In this document: positions 62,661 to 64,000 of the stretch, in pieces
How the letters are laid out: every line of letters begins with the position of its first letter
How positions within the stretch are numbered: the first letter of the stretch is position 1
DNA from: Dickeya aquatica
GTDB lineage: Bacteria; Pseudomonadota; Gammaproteobacteria; Enterobacterales; Enterobacteriaceae
Length of the DNA: 64,000 nucleotides
NCBI RefSeq assembly: GCF_900095885.1
Contig: NZ_LT615367.1
Location: 4,216,001 to 4,280,000 of the forward strand
Direction of reading: 5' to 3'
Translations under genes and position numbers: made by a program
The notes under the pieces: model-generated
Database searches by the model: none
The model's input: the letters and a program-made list of their open reading frames with translations, nothing else
What the model was told of the DNA's origin: nothing

Positions 62661-64000
<1,340 letters not shown>

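Overview
The window comes from a pectinolytic enterobacterium, most likely Dickeya, Musicola or a close relative in the Pectobacteriaceae. Gene order follows the Escherichia coli interval from the argX-hisR-leuT-proM tRNAs through yifK, the enterobacterial common antigen (ECA) genes, rho, trxA, rhlB, gppA, rep, ppiC, ilvC, ilvY and ilvADEMG to comM, maoP, hdfR and an rrnC-like rRNA operon. A GH28 exo-polygalacturonase gene with a KdgR-like box sits between gppA and rep, which fits a soft-rot plant pathogen.

Layout. 1-3791: general L-amino-acid ABC transporter aapJ(partial)QMP. 3865-9310: a leftward six-gene operon (lyase, GNAT, lipoprotein/permease/ATPase, M20 amidohydrolase) that looks like uptake and breakdown of S-(2-succino)cysteine or a related cysteine adduct. 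9535-10519: an NTF2-like gene and four tRNAs with promoter and terminator. 10645-22296: yifK and the ECA genes wecG-wzyE-wecF-wzxE-wecE-wecD-wecC-wecB-wecA, without wzzE, rffG or rffH. 22459-32146: rho, trxA, rhlB, gppA, pehX, rep, ppiC. 32437-38758: a three-gene block encoding a 2-oxoglutarate oxygenase, an A-T-C-T-TE nonribosomal peptide synthetase and an MFS exporter. 38819-44565: putA and putP, divergent around PutA operator hexamers. 44646-55376: ilvC/ilvY and ilvLGMEDA, with an LprI-like gene and a frameshifted DUF2461 gene between ilvY and ilvA. 55693-58568: comM, maoP, hdfR. 58850-64000: a leftward rRNA operon, 16S (cut by the window end)-tRNA-Ile-tRNA-Ala-23S-5S-tRNA-Asp-tRNA-Trp.

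The strongest candidate for an undescribed system is 32507-38758. I read its only adenylation domain as glutamine-like, the second carrier domain has no adenylation domain of its own, and the genes are packed as oxygenase-synthetase-exporter. This would make and export a small glutamine-derived, perhaps hydroxylated, compound.

Three genes show signs of single-base gain or loss in or near G/C runs: yifK (C-terminus), wecA (an internal segment read in the wrong frame) and the DUF2461 gene (N-terminus). They may be sequencing errors or real slippage. All functional calls rest on reading motifs and on remembered family sequences; no search was run.
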